From: Zeugodacus cucurbitae
Taxonomy: Eukaryota > Arthropoda > Insecta > Diptera > Tephritidae
DNA: 64,000 nucleotides
Direction: 5' to 3'
Assembly (NCBI RefSeq): GCF_028554725.1
Contig: NC_071671.1
Coordinates: forward strand, 27,838,001-27,902,000
Shown here piece after piece: positions 25,730 through 38,326 of this stretch. The notes beneath the pieces were generated by a model, which saw nothing but the letters and a program-made list of their open reading frames with translations, made no database searches and was not told the origin of the DNA. The position numbers were made by a program, and so were the translations under genes. Every line of letters begins with the position of its first letter. Position 1 is the stretch's first letter.

Positions 25730-27595
25730 TTCAGTAAAGTAGATCAAATTTTTCAAAGCGTCTCAAGAACTTTTTTCGAAAAATTAATCGTGATGTGGAA
25801 GAAAGAGTCTAGGCGACTTCAGTGCGTTGTTCAAGTCCTTCAAAAGATCTGTCGAAACATTTCTTGGTATGTTTAGGAAAGAGATGGCTAGAGTCTTCGA
25901 TGCATAGATAGAGGGTATTAAGAACTTTTGTCGAAACATTTCTCGATATGTTTACGAAAGAGGCCCCTAGAGTCTCTAAATGTTGAGGAAAGAGACGCCT
26001 AGAGCCTTTCAAGGGGTCTCAAGAACGTTCGTCGGAATATTTTTCGATATCATGTAACAAACGGTGATATTTAATCGCTTAGTGGTTGGATATTCGCTAA
26101 TTAAATTCTTAAATCGCATGGTAAGGAACTTCATTTTATCCAGTGTAGGGTATCTCAGCTTCCTATTTCCTCGCCAAACTCATTACTTTTTGTATATTTT
26201 TTTATGCAAGTAATGTCATAAAGATTTCGTCTGGATGTTTTCTAATTTCTTCATTTTCTCATATATGCGCGATTATTGACAAAATTCGTCAACACTGAGT
26301 GTCGAGGTCAAGCAACTATACATATGCCGTTTTGGTGACAAATGATGCGCACCGAATAGTTGTTGACCACACTCCGCGAGTATGCTGCTTGATTCAAGTG
26401 GCAAGTGGCAGCATTTATTTACGCTATACATTTCATAGGTTATAGTCTTATGTAAGATTTCATGTGATGTGTTTTCGTGTTCTTTGTATCGGTGATTTGA
26501 CTATAATTGATTTTATGCCACAGTTCATTTGAAATTAGCAAAATTTGAAAAACTCTTTTTAATTTATTATGGTTGTTTTTATAGCTACCCTGTAGCTCAC
26601 TTGAGGGCCGCGGGTTGAAGGAGGCGGCTTAACTGCTGAGTCTCCCGGCGGTTGATGAGCTGATGAGTTATTGACATGCAATAGAATTGAAGTAAACAAA
26701 GTTAATTATAGAGTAGCCAGTAGGTAATTTCATAAAAACAAAAAAAAAGCAGACAGAAAAATAACAAAAACAATCAGCGCAAATGCCAAAAGTTAATGAA
26801 ATGGGTTTTCTTTTAGTTTTTCAGACACTTTTTTTAAGAACATTTCACAGTTTATTTTTATTTTATTTTTTTTTTTTGCAATTTTTTTTCACATGTCGTT
26901 GGCCTTAAACGCTGCCACGACACATACACACACAGACTACAAAACCGAATTCATGCTGGTTGGAAACGTTAATAGCTTGGGATGAGCGAGCAAAAAAATA
27001 AATATACCGCCTAGTACACTAGCATTATACGGGTTACCCCTTAATTACAATGTGTCCAAAAGCAAAATACAAACCACAACAACAATAAAAAATAGTAGAT
27101 AAAAGAAAACAGTTAAAAATTCACAAATACATTTTCGCTCCCCAATCATCTAATTCGTCAAAAAGAGGTGCTTGAACCCATCATCGACGTCTTTTCGGGC
27201 TTGAGAAAAATGCGCCATGATCGAAGCAGCAGCAGCAGCAGCAATTGAGTGAGTAAATTTGTATGTATGCAGTGGCGTATGTGTGTGTTACTAATATGAG
27301 TTACTCGTCGCTCTAACGTGGTTGGCTCATGCGCTACATACTTACTTACGATAACTGACTGCTATTATTATTGTTATTATAACTAAGTACGAGCATTTGT
27401 TGTGCCATTGTGGGAGCATATTTTTTAACGGATATTTGTTTGTGCGCTTGTTAGCATGTACGAAAATATTCTAAACGTACTTAGCGTTGTTTAAAATGCC
27501 TTGTAGGAAATATTTGTGTTGAAGTGAACACCTGATCTTTAGGTTCAAAGTATTTTTTGTATATATTCTTATATATGAAATAATTTTAATCAGAG
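25730..27595. other. Intergenic DNA, no gene recognised
   Basis: It contains repeated AAGAACTTTTGTCGAAACATTT-like phrases at about 25765-26045 (three or four imperfect copies) and a short CAG run near 27226. No exon or complete mobile element was identified. Confidence 0.5.
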
Positions 27596-28560
27596 GTAGG
27601 GTTGCCAGAAAATTTTATTTTAATTTTTTTTTAAATCAAATTTTTTTTTTAAATTGAAACTCCAAATTTTTGTGATAGGGTTATTAAGTAGTTTTTCAAA
27701 AATATTTTACTACATAAATACGGATACGAAAGAATTTTAAGTATAGGTTGCCAGGAAATTTTATATATTTTTTTTGAAAAAACATTTTTTTATTTGAAAA
27801 ACTAAATGTAATTGCCAAGTAGTTTTTCATAAATTATTTTCTATGTAAGTAGAGTTGTCAGGAAATTTATATACGTAATTTTTATCTTTTTTTTTTGAAA
27901 AACCAAAAATTTTATAGATTTTTTTTATGAAAAACCAACTTTTTTTATTTGAAAAACTAAATTTTTGAAAATAGAATTGCCAAGTAGTTTTCATTATTTT
28001 CTATATAAGTAGGGTTACCAGAAAATTTAACATAAACTATATTTGTTTGAAAAACAAAATTTTAGATTTTTTTTATATTGTTCAAGTTTCTAACATACTT
28101 TAAAATCTGTGAAAATTACTCATTTTTTGTTAGGGGTGTCTTAACATAGTTTTTTTATATATTTTAAAATACAGTGGAACTTCCATAACTCGAAGATCTC
28201 CATAACTGAATTGGTAATAGCGTTTAGAAATCAAATTTAATACAAATTTCCTCCCATAACTCAAACTTCCTTAATTCGAAGTTATCCATAACTCGAACTC
28301 TTGAATTGGCAATAAAAGTCGAATTTCATACAAATCTCCTTCCATAAATCGAACTATTCGACCAGTTTTATTGCAAATTTCTATAACTCGAAGTCTCTTT
28401 AACTTGAAGTTTTTTGTGGATTATGGTGATTCGAGTTAGAGAAGTTCCACTGTATTTTGTATCTAGGGTTGCCGCTTAAATTATTACAACACTTTTTTTC
28501 CAAACTCAATTAAAATCATAGGAATATAATATGTATGATTGCCATGAAATTTATATTATT
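27596..28560. repeat. Degenerate tandem repeat based on TAGGGTTGCCAGAAAATTT
   Basis: Copies of a GGTTGCCAGGAAATTT-like phrase occur near 27598, 27745, 27852, 28013, 28467 and 28541, each followed by T-rich sequence and GAAAAAC phrases. The units are of uneven length (about 75-160 bp). A pogo-type MITE (28172-28452) interrupts the array. Confidence 0.6.
28172..28452. mobile_element. Tigger-type MITE (281 bp)
   Basis: The left end CAGTGGAACTTCCATAACTC is mirrored by AGAGAAGTTCCACTG at the right end. TA flanks both sides (28170-28171, 28453-28454). The body repeats CATAACTCGAA-type words in both orientations. The terminal sequence closely resembles known Tigger-family ends (family knowledge). 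No coding remnant. Confidence 0.85.
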
Positions 28561-28624
28561 ATTATTTTTATTTTGCAAATCAACACATTGGAAAAAATTA
28601 AAATCGTAAAATTATATTTTTTGG

Positions 28625-28725
28625 CCGTTATTTTATTTTATTTTATCTTATTTTATTTCGTTTTATTTTCATTTTATTTAATTTAATTTTATTTTATTTT
28701 ATATTATTTTCATTTTATTTTATTA
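28625..28725. repeat. (TTTTA)n microsatellite, left part
   Basis: Repeats of TTTTA with C and G interruptions. The tract resumes at 29666, so a 940-bp repeat element has inserted within it. Confidence 0.8.
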
Positions 28726-29665
28726 TACTCTCGCAACAAATGTTGCTAAAGAGAGTATTATAGTTTTGTTCACATAACGGTTGTTTGTAACACCCAAAAC
28801 TAAAAGGGTTAGATATAGGGTTATATATACCCAAGTGATCAGGGTGAAGAGTGGAGTTCAAATCCGAATGTCTGTCTGTCCGTCCGTCCGTCTGTGCAAG
28901 CTGTAACTTGAGTAAAAATTAAGATATCTTGATGAAACTTGGCACACTTATTTCTTGGCACCATAGGAAGGTTGCTTTCGAAAATGAGCAAAACCGGATC
29001 ACTGCCACGCCCACAAAATGGCGAAAACCGAAAACACATAAAGTGCCATAACTAAGTCATAAATAAAGCTATGGAAATAAAATTTTGTATGAAGGATCGC
29101 ACTATGAAGGGGCATATTTGCATGTAATTTTTTTGGGGAAGTGGGCGAGGCCCCGCCCCCTACTAAGTTTTTTGTACATATCTTGCAAGCCCACTTATGC
29201 GTCAAAAACCATATCTCAGGAAGTACTCGACCGATTTCAATGAAACTTGGTTTGTAATAGTTTCCTTACATCTTAATGATATGTTGTGAAAATAGGCCAA
29301 ATCGCTTCACAACCACGCCTACTTTGAAGACGATCTGAATCGTTTGATTTACAATATATAAAGTAAGCACTAGTGAAGATATCGATGAAGAACTTTGCAC
29401 AAATACTACCTTTATAGTGTGGCAGCCCCATTCTAAAAATCGCCGAAATCGGACCATAGGTTTTCAAGGCCCCATGAATCGAACATGAGGACCTCAGTGC
29501 TTCTAACCTAATATTAGGGTTTCCATCTTTCATTGGACTTTATACAATATATATGACGAATATGTTAGTCAAATTGTGTATTATATAATATAAATAAAGT
29601 TAAATAAATAAATTGCGAGAGTATAAAATGTTCGGTTACACCCGAACTTAGCCCTTCCTTACTTG
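28726..29665 (+). mobile_element. Dispersed repeat family A, copy 1
   Basis: It starts with a small palindrome (TACTCTCGCAAC...GTTGC...GAGAGTA) and ends TTGCGAGAGTATA, a GTTCGG/CCGAAC hairpin, then CCTTCCTTACTTGT. The first and last TACTCTCGCAA/TTGCGAGAGTA are inverted. It has no open frame. Its interior carries the GTCTGTCTGTCCGTCCG tract and several GCCACGCCCA phrases seen in the other copies. It sits inside a TTTTA microsatellite. The superfamily is not recognised with confidence. Confidence 0.75.
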
Positions 29666-29998
29666 TTTTATTTTATTTTCATTTTATTTTATTATTTTTT
29701 TTTTAATGTAATTTTATTTTATTTTATTTCATTTCATTTTGTTTTATTTTATTTTTTTTTATTTTTTTTTATTTTATTATATTTTATTTTATTCTATTCT
29801 ATTTTATTTTATTTTATTTTATTTTTATTTTATTTCATTATTTTCATCATTTTTATTTTACTTTATTTCATTTCATTTTGTTTTATTTTATTCTATTTTT
29901 ATTTCATTTTATTTTATTGTATTCTATTTTATTTTTATTATTTTTTTTTAATTTTATTTTATTTTTTTATTTTATTTAATTTTCTTTTATTTCGCATT
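29666..29998. repeat. (TTTTA)n microsatellite, right part
   Basis: Continuous TTTTA/TTTCA/TTCTA repeats. They give spurious Phe/Ile/Leu/Tyr-rich open frames on the plus strand. Confidence 0.88.
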
Positions 29999-29999
29999 T

Positions 30000-30784
30000 C
30001 CTACAGGCCATAATTGTAGGCACTTATTTTCATCATACTTTTTACTCCGATTAACGCTCGTTGGCGTTGAAAAGAAAATCAACGTCATTCCTTCTATTTC
30101 AAAACTGTTACCATCAATGGGTTTTTCTCAGCAACTTCCTACAGCATGACTATGTGGCCCCATTGTTCGCAGCCGCCACAGCTGGAGGTTGGTGGTGGCC
30201 GGTGGTAATTGGAGGCGCTGAAAACTCAACTGAAATATTGTTGAAATTTTCTGTTATTCACTGACATTAATTATCATAGCAGTTAATTTAATGATTATTA
30301 TTATGTACATTACATCTAGTCTTCTGTTTTTTGTTCCTCCATTTTTTCGCTTTTTTATGCTAAGCAGCAAGCAAGCCTTATTTGTCTAGAAGAGATCTTT
30401 GTTGCGTTTGCATACATACTTACATTTGTACAGATATGCAGTTATTCAGCCATATTAGGGTACTTTTCTGTTTATATTCTAATGTGCGTGTGTGTGTTTG
30501 TGCGTTTGTGTGCGTAGTAGCCGTTTGTTTGATGGCCCCAAAAGTGTTGGTGGTGCCTCTGACCTAAAAAGTAATTTATGTTGTGCGCATGCGCATAGTA
30601 GTATGCCCCACGGCGCTAGCAGTTAGAAGCTTGTTAATTAAACTCAACAGAATTAGCTGAAATTTTCATCGCTTGAAGTTATCGATTTTCCAAATGCGTT
30701 TTTTTCGGGCGTTTCCTTTTTGTTGTAATTTTTTATAGTTTTAGAAGTTTGTTGTTGTTTTTTTTTTTGTTGCACATATTTTTA
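30000..30784. other. Intergenic DNA between repeat elements
   Basis: Non-repetitive DNA of mixed composition with TG microsatellites near 30485-30520. A GC-richer patch at 30150-30225 (TGGTGGTGGCC-like) gives a short open frame without recognisable domains. No gene is supported. Confidence 0.5.
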
Positions 30785-32762
30785 TACTCTCGCAGTTGCT
30801 AAGAGAGTATTATAGTTTTGTTCACATAACGGTTGTTTGTAACACCCAAAACTAAACGAGTTAGATATAGGGTTATATACCAAAGTGATCAGGGTGACGG
30901 GGCGAGTCAAAATCCGAATGTCTGTCTGTCCGTCCGTCCGTCCATACAAAGGATCGCACTATGAAGGGGCATATTTGGATGTAATTTTTTCGGGGAAGTG
31001 GGCGTGGTCCCGCCCCCAAATAGGTTTTTTGTACATATCTCGCAAACCAATAAAGCTGTATAAACCAAACTTTCTGCAGGCCTTTTTTGTAGCCACTTCT
31101 TAATACAGTCCAAAAATTAAATAAATCGGATAATAACCACGCTCACCTCCCATACAAAGGTTAGGTTGAAAATTACTAAAAGTGCGTTGACTCACTAACG
31201 AAACACGTCAGAAACACACAGAATAAATACCAGAAAGAAGCTGCACTCAGATTTTTCTACAAAATGGAAAATGGGCGTGGCATATCCTTAACTAATGGGT
31301 CAAAAACCACATCTCAGGAACTACTCGACAGATTTCAATTAAATTTGGTATATAATATTTTCTTGACACCCTGATGACACGTGTGAAAATGGATGAAATC
31401 GGTTCAACTATGACAACTTCCCATATAACTCAATTTTGAATTCCATCTTATTCCTTCACTTTATATGATATACATTAGGAACCAAGGAAGATAGCGAAAT
31501 AAAAGTTTACACAAGTGCTGTACATGATCCGTGACATCACTTGTGAAAAAATTGTCGAAATCAGACCATAACTTTCAAGGCCCCGGAGATCGAATTTGAA
31601 GAACTCAGTGCCTTATGGTATTATCGGTAAATCTCTCAGATATCTTAATTTAATTCAGAAGAAATCCTTTTCTTCTAATAGTGTGTCTCTGTATCAGAAA
31701 TGGTTAAAATCAGGTCATAACTTTCCCTAGCTCTGATATACCTAATTATAGGTTTTTATGGTGATGAAAATGAGTTTAATCGGCCTATTTACCATATATG
31801 ATGATTTTCGTTTTTCTATTGGACTTTATACCGAATATATGGGTCAAATTGTTTGTTGTATGTATGTGATTGGCGTTGCAACCGTTTAGCCGGTTATAGC
31901 CGAATCGACGATAGTGCGCCACTCTCTCTCTCCTTCGCAGTTCGGCGCCAGTTGGAGATCCCAAGTTTAACCAGGTCGCTCTCCAACTGGTCCCTCCAAC
32001 GGAGTGGAGGCCTTCCCCTTCCTCGGCTTCCTCCGGCGGGTACTGCATCGAACACTTTCAGTGCTGGAGTGTTTTCGTCCATTCGGACAACATGACCTAG
32101 CCAGCGTAGCCGCTGTCTTTATATTCGCTGAACTATGTCAATGTCGTCGTATAACTCGTACAGCTCATCGTTCCATCGTCTGCGGTATTCGCCGTTGCCA
32201 ATGTTCTGAGGACCATAAATCTTGCGCAAAATTTTCCTCTCGAAAACTCCTAGTGTCGTCTCATCTGATGTTGACATAGTCCAAGCTTCTGCACCGTAGA
32301 GCAGGACGGGAATGATAAGCGACTTGTAGAGCTTGATTTTGGTTCGTCGAGAGAGGACTTTACTGTTCAATTGCCTACTCAGTCCAAAGTAGCACCTGTT
32401 GGCAAGAGTTATTCTGCGCTGGATTTCGAGGCTGACATTGTTCGTGTTGTTGATGCTGGTTCCCAGGTATACGAAATTATCTACGACCTCGAAGTTATGA
32501 CTGTCAACAGTGACGTGGGAGCCAAGACGCGAATGCGCCGACTGTTTGTTTGATGACAGGAGATATTTCGTCTTGTCCTCATTCACCTCCAGACCCATTC
32601 GCTTCGCCTCCTTATCCATGCGGGAAAAAGCAGAACAAACGGCGCGGTTGTTGCTTCCGATGATATCAATTGTATGTATGTTATCTTAATAAAAATATAG
32701 CAATAAATTGCGAGAGTATAAAATGTTCGGTTGCACCCGAACTTAGCCTTTTCTTACTTGTT
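30785..32762 (+). mobile_element. Dispersed repeat family A, copy 2, interrupted by a LINE
   Basis: It has the same start (TACTCTCGCAG...GAGAGTATTATAG) and the same end (GCGAGAGTATAAAATGTTCGG ... TTACTTG) as copy 1. Its left interior is partly deleted: the GTCCGTCCG tract joins directly to ATACAAAGGATCGCACTATG. A LINE fragment with target duplication occupies 31868-32669. Confidence 0.78.
31868..32669 (-). mobile_element. 5'-truncated LINE copy with 12-bp target duplication
   Basis: It is the same family as the LINE at 23214-25726, on the minus strand. Frames 32619-32119 and then 32082-31894 give the C-terminal part of the reverse transcriptase (VNEDKTKYLLSSNKQ ... FERKILRKIYGP ... GRGRPPLRWRDQLES). 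A frameshift lies between them. TTGTATGTATGT occurs on both sides (31856-31867 and 32670-32681), a clean target-site duplication. Here the segment GVFERK is intact, unlike the longer copy. Confidence 0.87.
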
Positions 32763-34197
32763 TTAGTTTTTTTTTTGTTATGTTTTGTTGTATTTTATGA
32801 TAGTTTTGACTTTTGCTTTGTTAAGCTTTGTGTGGTTTTGTTGTTGTAGGTTTTTTATTTTTTGTTGTATTTTTTATTGTTTTAAATTTGGTTAGGTTTT
32901 TTTTTTCGTAATTTTTTTTGCTTCTTTGTATTCTTGTTGTTTTTTATTTGTAATTTGATGCGCCGTTCAGCAGTGTTCACCAACAACAAACACGTTTAGC
33001 TTGGAAATTACAGAAATCTTTATTTTCTTTATTATTATTGTTGTTGTTGTTAATGTTTGCCATTAGACGAAACAGCTACAAAGCAGTAACTGTCTATTGG
33101 TCCATTTGTTCATCCGTCCGTCCGTCAATGATATTGACTTTGGTGTTTGAGTCGAACTCTTTTGGCTTTTGACTTTTGACTTCGTTGCAACAACTGTGAC
33201 AACGGCAGCGACAGAGTGGCGTGAATGCTACGATTTCATGGAAGTCATTTAAAAAGGCGAACACGCTACCAAACAAATGTGATTAACCAGCGCTACCACA
33301 TAAATAGTGGCAGTATGCACATGCATGTAACTAGAAGACAGTCTCGAACACACACATACACACACAGAGAGAAAGATAAGCAAAATGAATGCAGCACCTT
33401 TAATTCGCACGACAAACAAATGTTGCAAGCACATACACGCAGAAATAAAAGAGTTTATTAACAGATATGCAATGCATAATTCGCACAATATCGCTAAAAC
33501 ATCAACAACACGAACCAGTATGCCAACTTACATAGTTGCCGCTCATGCCACACGTAGCACACATGCATCCGCATATACATATAAACATGTTGCAACCCGA
33601 AGCGAATTAAATTCCTCAATCCTGTAATGAATTTATTTTTAGACTAAATCGCACTCACACACAAACACAGGCGAGCGCATGCGCTCACATAAAGTCATGC
33701 AAATAAAAAGTTATTATAAATAAAAGCCTATGGTCCAACTGACTGACTGTGCAAAACGTACGTGCAACCAACGAGCCAACAAATCGTCCGGTCAACCGGT
33801 CGCAGGCACACAACAAATACAAACACACACACATACGCGCATGTAAAATATATAGTATATATAGCATCATCTACTAGTTTTAGTGTTGGTCGAACGCATG
33901 TCGTCGGTGTTGATGGGTTCAGTGCTGGCGCTGGTGGAGTTCTTGCCGCCGTTGCCACCGCCACCGCTGATATTCAGTTGCTAAGCTTTTCAACTGCACA
34001 CAGAAAATATCGTTGCTGCGACGCTTTACAATCTTTTATTTGCGCGCTGACATGAAATCTGTTATCGGCTATAGTGTTTTGCGTTCACATACAGTGATAG
34101 AGAGAAAAAATCGGGTACCTAAATGGGAAAACCTCCAATTATTTTTTTTTGCTATAAAAAATCTTGTAATAAAATCCATTAGCTTTTCGGAGGTGGC
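32763..34197. other. Intergenic DNA, no gene recognised
   Basis: T-rich TTTTGTTGTATTTT repeats occupy 32763-32950. The rest holds CA/CATA microsatellites and ordinary AT-rich sequence. A GC-richer stretch near 33890-33985 contains a 28-codon frame starting ATGTCGTCG, but nothing supports it as a gene. Confidence 0.5.
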
Positions 34198-34201
34198 TTA
34201 A

Positions 34202-34893
34202 GGCAGTAGTCTGCTTTACAGGTTTCAAAAAATCGATTTTTTTGTTTTGTTTTAAATCTCTTCTAAAACTATCCAAGAATATGTCTTTAAAATTCCAGCG
34301 GCCAATTCGGCATATTTTCGAAGTTAGAGCAGTTTTAGTGGCCGAGCGTCGAGCAGGTGAGAATGCTCAGGCAGACCTTTAAAGCGCGTTTTCTCGAGTT
34401 TTCATATTCACAAGTGTTAGAAAACGTTGGTGGCGATAGCAAAAAGAATATATGTCCGATCGAAAAAACCAAAGTGATCTAGCTTCAGTATTAAATTATC
34501 TTCTATTTGAACTAAAAAAATTGAACAAAAGTATTATTTAAACTACTTGTTTTGCAGTGAATTTTTATTTTTCAAACTTCGAAAAAATTTGGAATTTTAT
34601 AACTTCTGCGGTATTTTTTTAGTTCATAAAGAAAATAAACTTATAAAAATTAATAAAAAATTTGGTTCGACTGTTTCAGATGCATCGCACGGCCTCCATC
34701 ACCGGCACCGATTTACAAGTGCAGACTACAGGCGCTCCAGAAAAATACTTACAACTTTGAAAAAATTTCAATATTTTTTAAATATAGTAAACTATCGTCT
34801 TAAAATTCCGTTTACCGCAATAATTTCCTTCTCTTTCAAAAAAAAAAATTGCTAAAAAACGCTTTTTTTCGGCTTCTAAAGCAGACAACTGCC
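34202..34893. mobile_element. TTAA-flanked MITE (692 bp), piggyBac-like target site
   Basis: The ends are GGCAGTAGTCTGCTTTA and the reverse complement of GGCAGTTGTCTGCTTTA (one mismatch in 17). Both sides carry TTAA (34198-34201 and 34894-34897). A TTAA duplication is characteristic of piggyBac transposition, though the end sequence is not a classic piggyBac one. A Harbinger assignment with a 3-bp TTA site is the alternative. No transposase frame. Confidence 0.65.
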
Positions 34894-35035
34894 TTAAAAA
34901 TATGATCGATAGAACATTTCATTTATCCAATGAATTTCAGCAATTTCATTTTAAAATTTTTAATCTAAATTTAACACTTCGTATACTACTTCGCGCATAT
35001 TTTATAATATTTTTTCCCCCATTTTTGCTTTTTTG

Positions 35036-35505
35036 ACAGGTGGCAACTCTATTAAATAGTTCAAAATTTTAATTAAAAAACTCTATAGAATGTTTTCTAA
35101 CGTTTGGCATCATTTTGTAACAATTTGAACTTTTTACTTTTCGGTTTGGGTGGCAACTCTGGTTCATAAAATTCGTTGGTCGTTTAAAAACGAACTCCGA
35201 TTGAACGAACATTTAATTTGTCGGTTAAAGTTAACTAAGAGAAGCTCGCGGAAACTGCGGAGTTTCACTTTTTTCGATAAATGGTAACTCTATTCTAAAA
35301 ATGTGTCTAAATTGACTACATTCCGAATACTATCCTAAGCTAGCGCGTTTGTTCTATAAAAATTTTTCCAATTTTGTTTTTTCGACGGGTGGCAACTCTA
35401 TAAAATATGTCGAAATTTAAGTTTTCTAAAATTTTCTAAAATCTTTTTGGCGCCATTTTGTAAACATTTTTATTTTTATTTTTATTATGGGTGGCAAATC
35501 TAGTA
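35036..35505. repeat. Degenerate tandem repeat based on GGTGGCAACTCT
   Basis: GGTGGCAACTCTAT or a variant recurs at about 35039, 35150, 35283, 35389 and 35490, spaced about 100-133 bp. CATTTTGTAA phrases recur between some copies. The core is the reverse complement of the GTTGCC phrase repeated at 27596-28560. Confidence 0.65.
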
Positions 35506-35518
35506 TTGAAAGTGTGTC

Positions 35519-35915
35519 GGATAATATCCCTCATCATTCCCATCCTGCTTTATGGTGCAGTAGCCTGGACGATGTCAACATCCGATGAGACGGCACCAGG
35601 AGTTTTCGAGAGAGATTTTGCGGAAGATTTACGGTCACTTAAACATTGGCAACGACGAATACCACAGACGATGGAACGATGAACTTTATGAGTTATTCGA
35701 CGACATCGAAATAGTTCAGCGAATAAAAAGACAGCTGACCCGCTGGTGGTAGCCGGGGAAGAGGAAAGCCTCCCTCCGTTGAAAAGACCAGGTGGAGAAG
35801 GACCTGCAAGCACTTGGGACTTCCAATTGGCGCCAAACTGCCAAAAGAAGGAACGAATGGGACACTTTTATAAACTTGGCTAGAACTGCGTGAGTGATTC
35901 CTACGCCAGTTAAGA
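35519..35915 (+). pseudogene. LINE 3' fragment (same family as 23214-25726)
   Basis: It translates in broken frames to LIIPILLYGAVAWTMSTSDE, then FERDFAEDLRS with a frameshift, then ELFDDIEIVQRIKRQ and degenerate DQVEKDL-like sequence. The 3' end CGCCAGTTAAGAAGAAG resembles the ends of sibling copies. It is 5'-truncated and inactive. Confidence 0.78.
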
Positions 35916-37880
35916 AGAAGTAGAGATCTGAGAGGAGGAGAAGCTCGATCCAATACTAAGATAAAATCTATAAACTTAATTTTCGTTTTCATTAGCTGTA
36001 AGGCATCTCTATCGTTCGTCAAAAATTTCTTTTAATTTAACTTATCGCGTCTCTTGTAGGATATTACTCCTAATTCTCTCGAACCAAAATCTTTCCTGAA
36101 TATACTTCATTGCTTTATGTATTTATTGTATCATTGCTTTTGTGCTAAACTGAAATCTGTCTCTGAAAAGTGTATTTTAAGAAGCCTAGACATGATTTTG
36201 GATTTTGATTCGCTCTAAGGATAAAAGAGCTGCCAAGTTCTCAGTGAAAGCTATCTAAATATGAAAACATATTCTTTTACGATATTATTACGGTTAAAGA
36301 AGTGGAAGAGAATTACAGGAACACTTGAGAGAAGTACAGGAAACCAAGAATACCGCGCCTTGTTCCTAAAGCAAAGAAAAGCAATGGTTCAACAAAAGTC
36401 TCGTCATCATTTAACACTCCCTTATCTTAATATATAAAATGTATCAATGCAACTCAGATTTAGCGCCATCTGTTTATTATTCCTCATAAATGTAGAGTGA
36501 AAAGATAGTTTAGTTTCGAGTTAGGGATTTTTGATATGGAGAGGCTGAGATTTTAATTAAGAGGCTTTTATTATGAAAAGATATTATTCTGCGAACAAAC
36601 CACAAACTCACTGTCCATTCACTTCGTCACGCCACAGGCGTTAGCCTCGTTTAGACACGCTTTACTAAATACAAGCGAGTAACTGCGGTCCCACTAAGCT
36701 TTCGGACATATCTCTTAACTCCTCCAAGTCATAAGTAGGTAAGGTGCTGTGCAAAATAGGCAAAGCGGCAGCCGTATCCCATCGTGCGAATCGCCTCCGC
36801 TCCGCTCACACCTACCAACATTTGTAATATATTAATCGGTAAAAAATATATAAAAAATGTAAATAAAGGACGGAGAGTAAAGGACCCTCTGTTGTGGATT
36901 TACGCATTTACGGGCGATGCGTACAAATTTAAAAGATTAGCCAGTGGCTAAATTCTGTCCGCGCTTGCAAACCCATACGATCTTCTTCACACATATACAA
37001 CTACATTTAGAGTCATACGAAAGGTCGCACAGGCTCATCAGACCCACAGACAGCCGGACAGTCTTTACCAGACCCACTAATAAAGTACGTAACGAATTAA
37101 ATAGGACAATAAACATGGAATGCGCGCAAGCAATATTCCACGCAGCATCACTTGAAAATTGCTAAGTGTCTGTCAATTTCGAAATGAGCCACAAAAAAGA
37201 AAAGAGGCTGGACAAAAAAGCCAAGGACCCTACCGGGGTCAAATACTTTTTTTCAGCGCAAGGGCGGGTAGGACGCTGCACATATGAAATGAAATTGTTC
37301 AGATGACACAAATCCGATTGCTGCTTTGTGTGCGCGCGGTGTGAGGAGCTGCAGTGGTGCCTTCTGTGGGCAGCGCGTATTTTGATGGACACTTTAGAGT
37401 TAAAAGGATGTGCCAGGAATACGTACAAGTGAATGCGCCTTCGTCTACCTATATAGCTAAATGTATTGTCATTTTTAATTGCTTTATTTTGCCAATTATT
37501 TCTATGCATCTTCATTCTTTAATCGCTGTTTGTTCACTATTAAGTGCTTGCTATGGTGTGATTTTATGTTGAGTATCCAGTGCGCAATTCTACCATTTTA
37601 TGTAGTATTCGATATAGATTCGCTTTTACTTGAGAAGATATCGTTAGAACCCTATGTCAGGCATCCTCGTTAAGATTGATAAGTATTGTAATAGACTTTG
37701 AGTTGAAATTCTCTTCCTTACTACTTTCGTCTGAAGTGAGGTTCTCAGTGTTCTTCAAAGGTACCAACTTTTCGATAGTAGTTTTTTGAAGTAAGATTGG
37801 TCTTTTGCTTTAAAAGAGATCTCTAATCGGGTGTTTGTTTCCGAAGAACAGTCTTTTGATATTTAAAAAGGTCGTAGCGG
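35916..37880. other. Intergenic DNA, no gene recognised
   Basis: It contains unique-looking AT-rich DNA. A stretch at about 36590-36950 has some LTR-like character (GC-richer, with AATAAAGGACGG near its end), but no paired LTR or coding remnant could be shown. Open frames lack known domains. Confidence 0.45.
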
Positions 37881-38326
37881 ATCCAAATCCACTGAATATG
37901 GTGGATGTATAAGCAATTTCTTTACAGAGAACATTATTTTGAGGTTTAAAAACAGAAAAAAGTTGTTAGGAACTAGATCTCTGGAAAACGTAGATGCATA
38001 AGCCATTCTCAGCCACATTCATGAAAATTCAGAATCGTTTTCATTAATTGATGAAACAATGAATCCGTCGCTTGTGAATTCGAGTAGCATCCACTTTGCT
38101 CAGATCCAAATCCACTGAATATGGTGGATGTATAAGCAATTTCTTTACAGAGAACATTATTTTGAGGTTTAAAAACAGAAAAAAGTTGTTAGGAACTAGA
38201 TCTCTGGAAAACGTAGATGCATAAGCTATTCTCAGCCACATTCATGAAAATTTAGAATCGTTTTCATTAATTGATGAAACAATGAATCCGTCGCTTGTGA
38301 ATTCGAGTAGCATCCACTTTGCTCAG
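37881..38326. repeat. Recent 223-bp tandem duplication
   Basis: Positions 37881-38103 are repeated at 38104-38326 with only about two base changes. The minus strand includes NFFLFLNLK and HPPYSVDL-like phrases reminiscent of mariner transposase C-termini, so the duplicated DNA may be a mariner remnant. That origin is tentative. Confidence 0.85.

Noticed and set aside
29663..30013. 116-codon Phe/Tyr/Ile-rich frame
   Set aside because: Translation of a TTTTA microsatellite.
30061..30264. 67-codon frame with WWWPVV
   Set aside because: A short GC-richer patch with no known motif or splice support.
36590..36950. Possible solo LTR
   Set aside because: GC-richer and contains AATAAA, but there is no TG/CA pair, target duplication or primer-binding site that could be shown.
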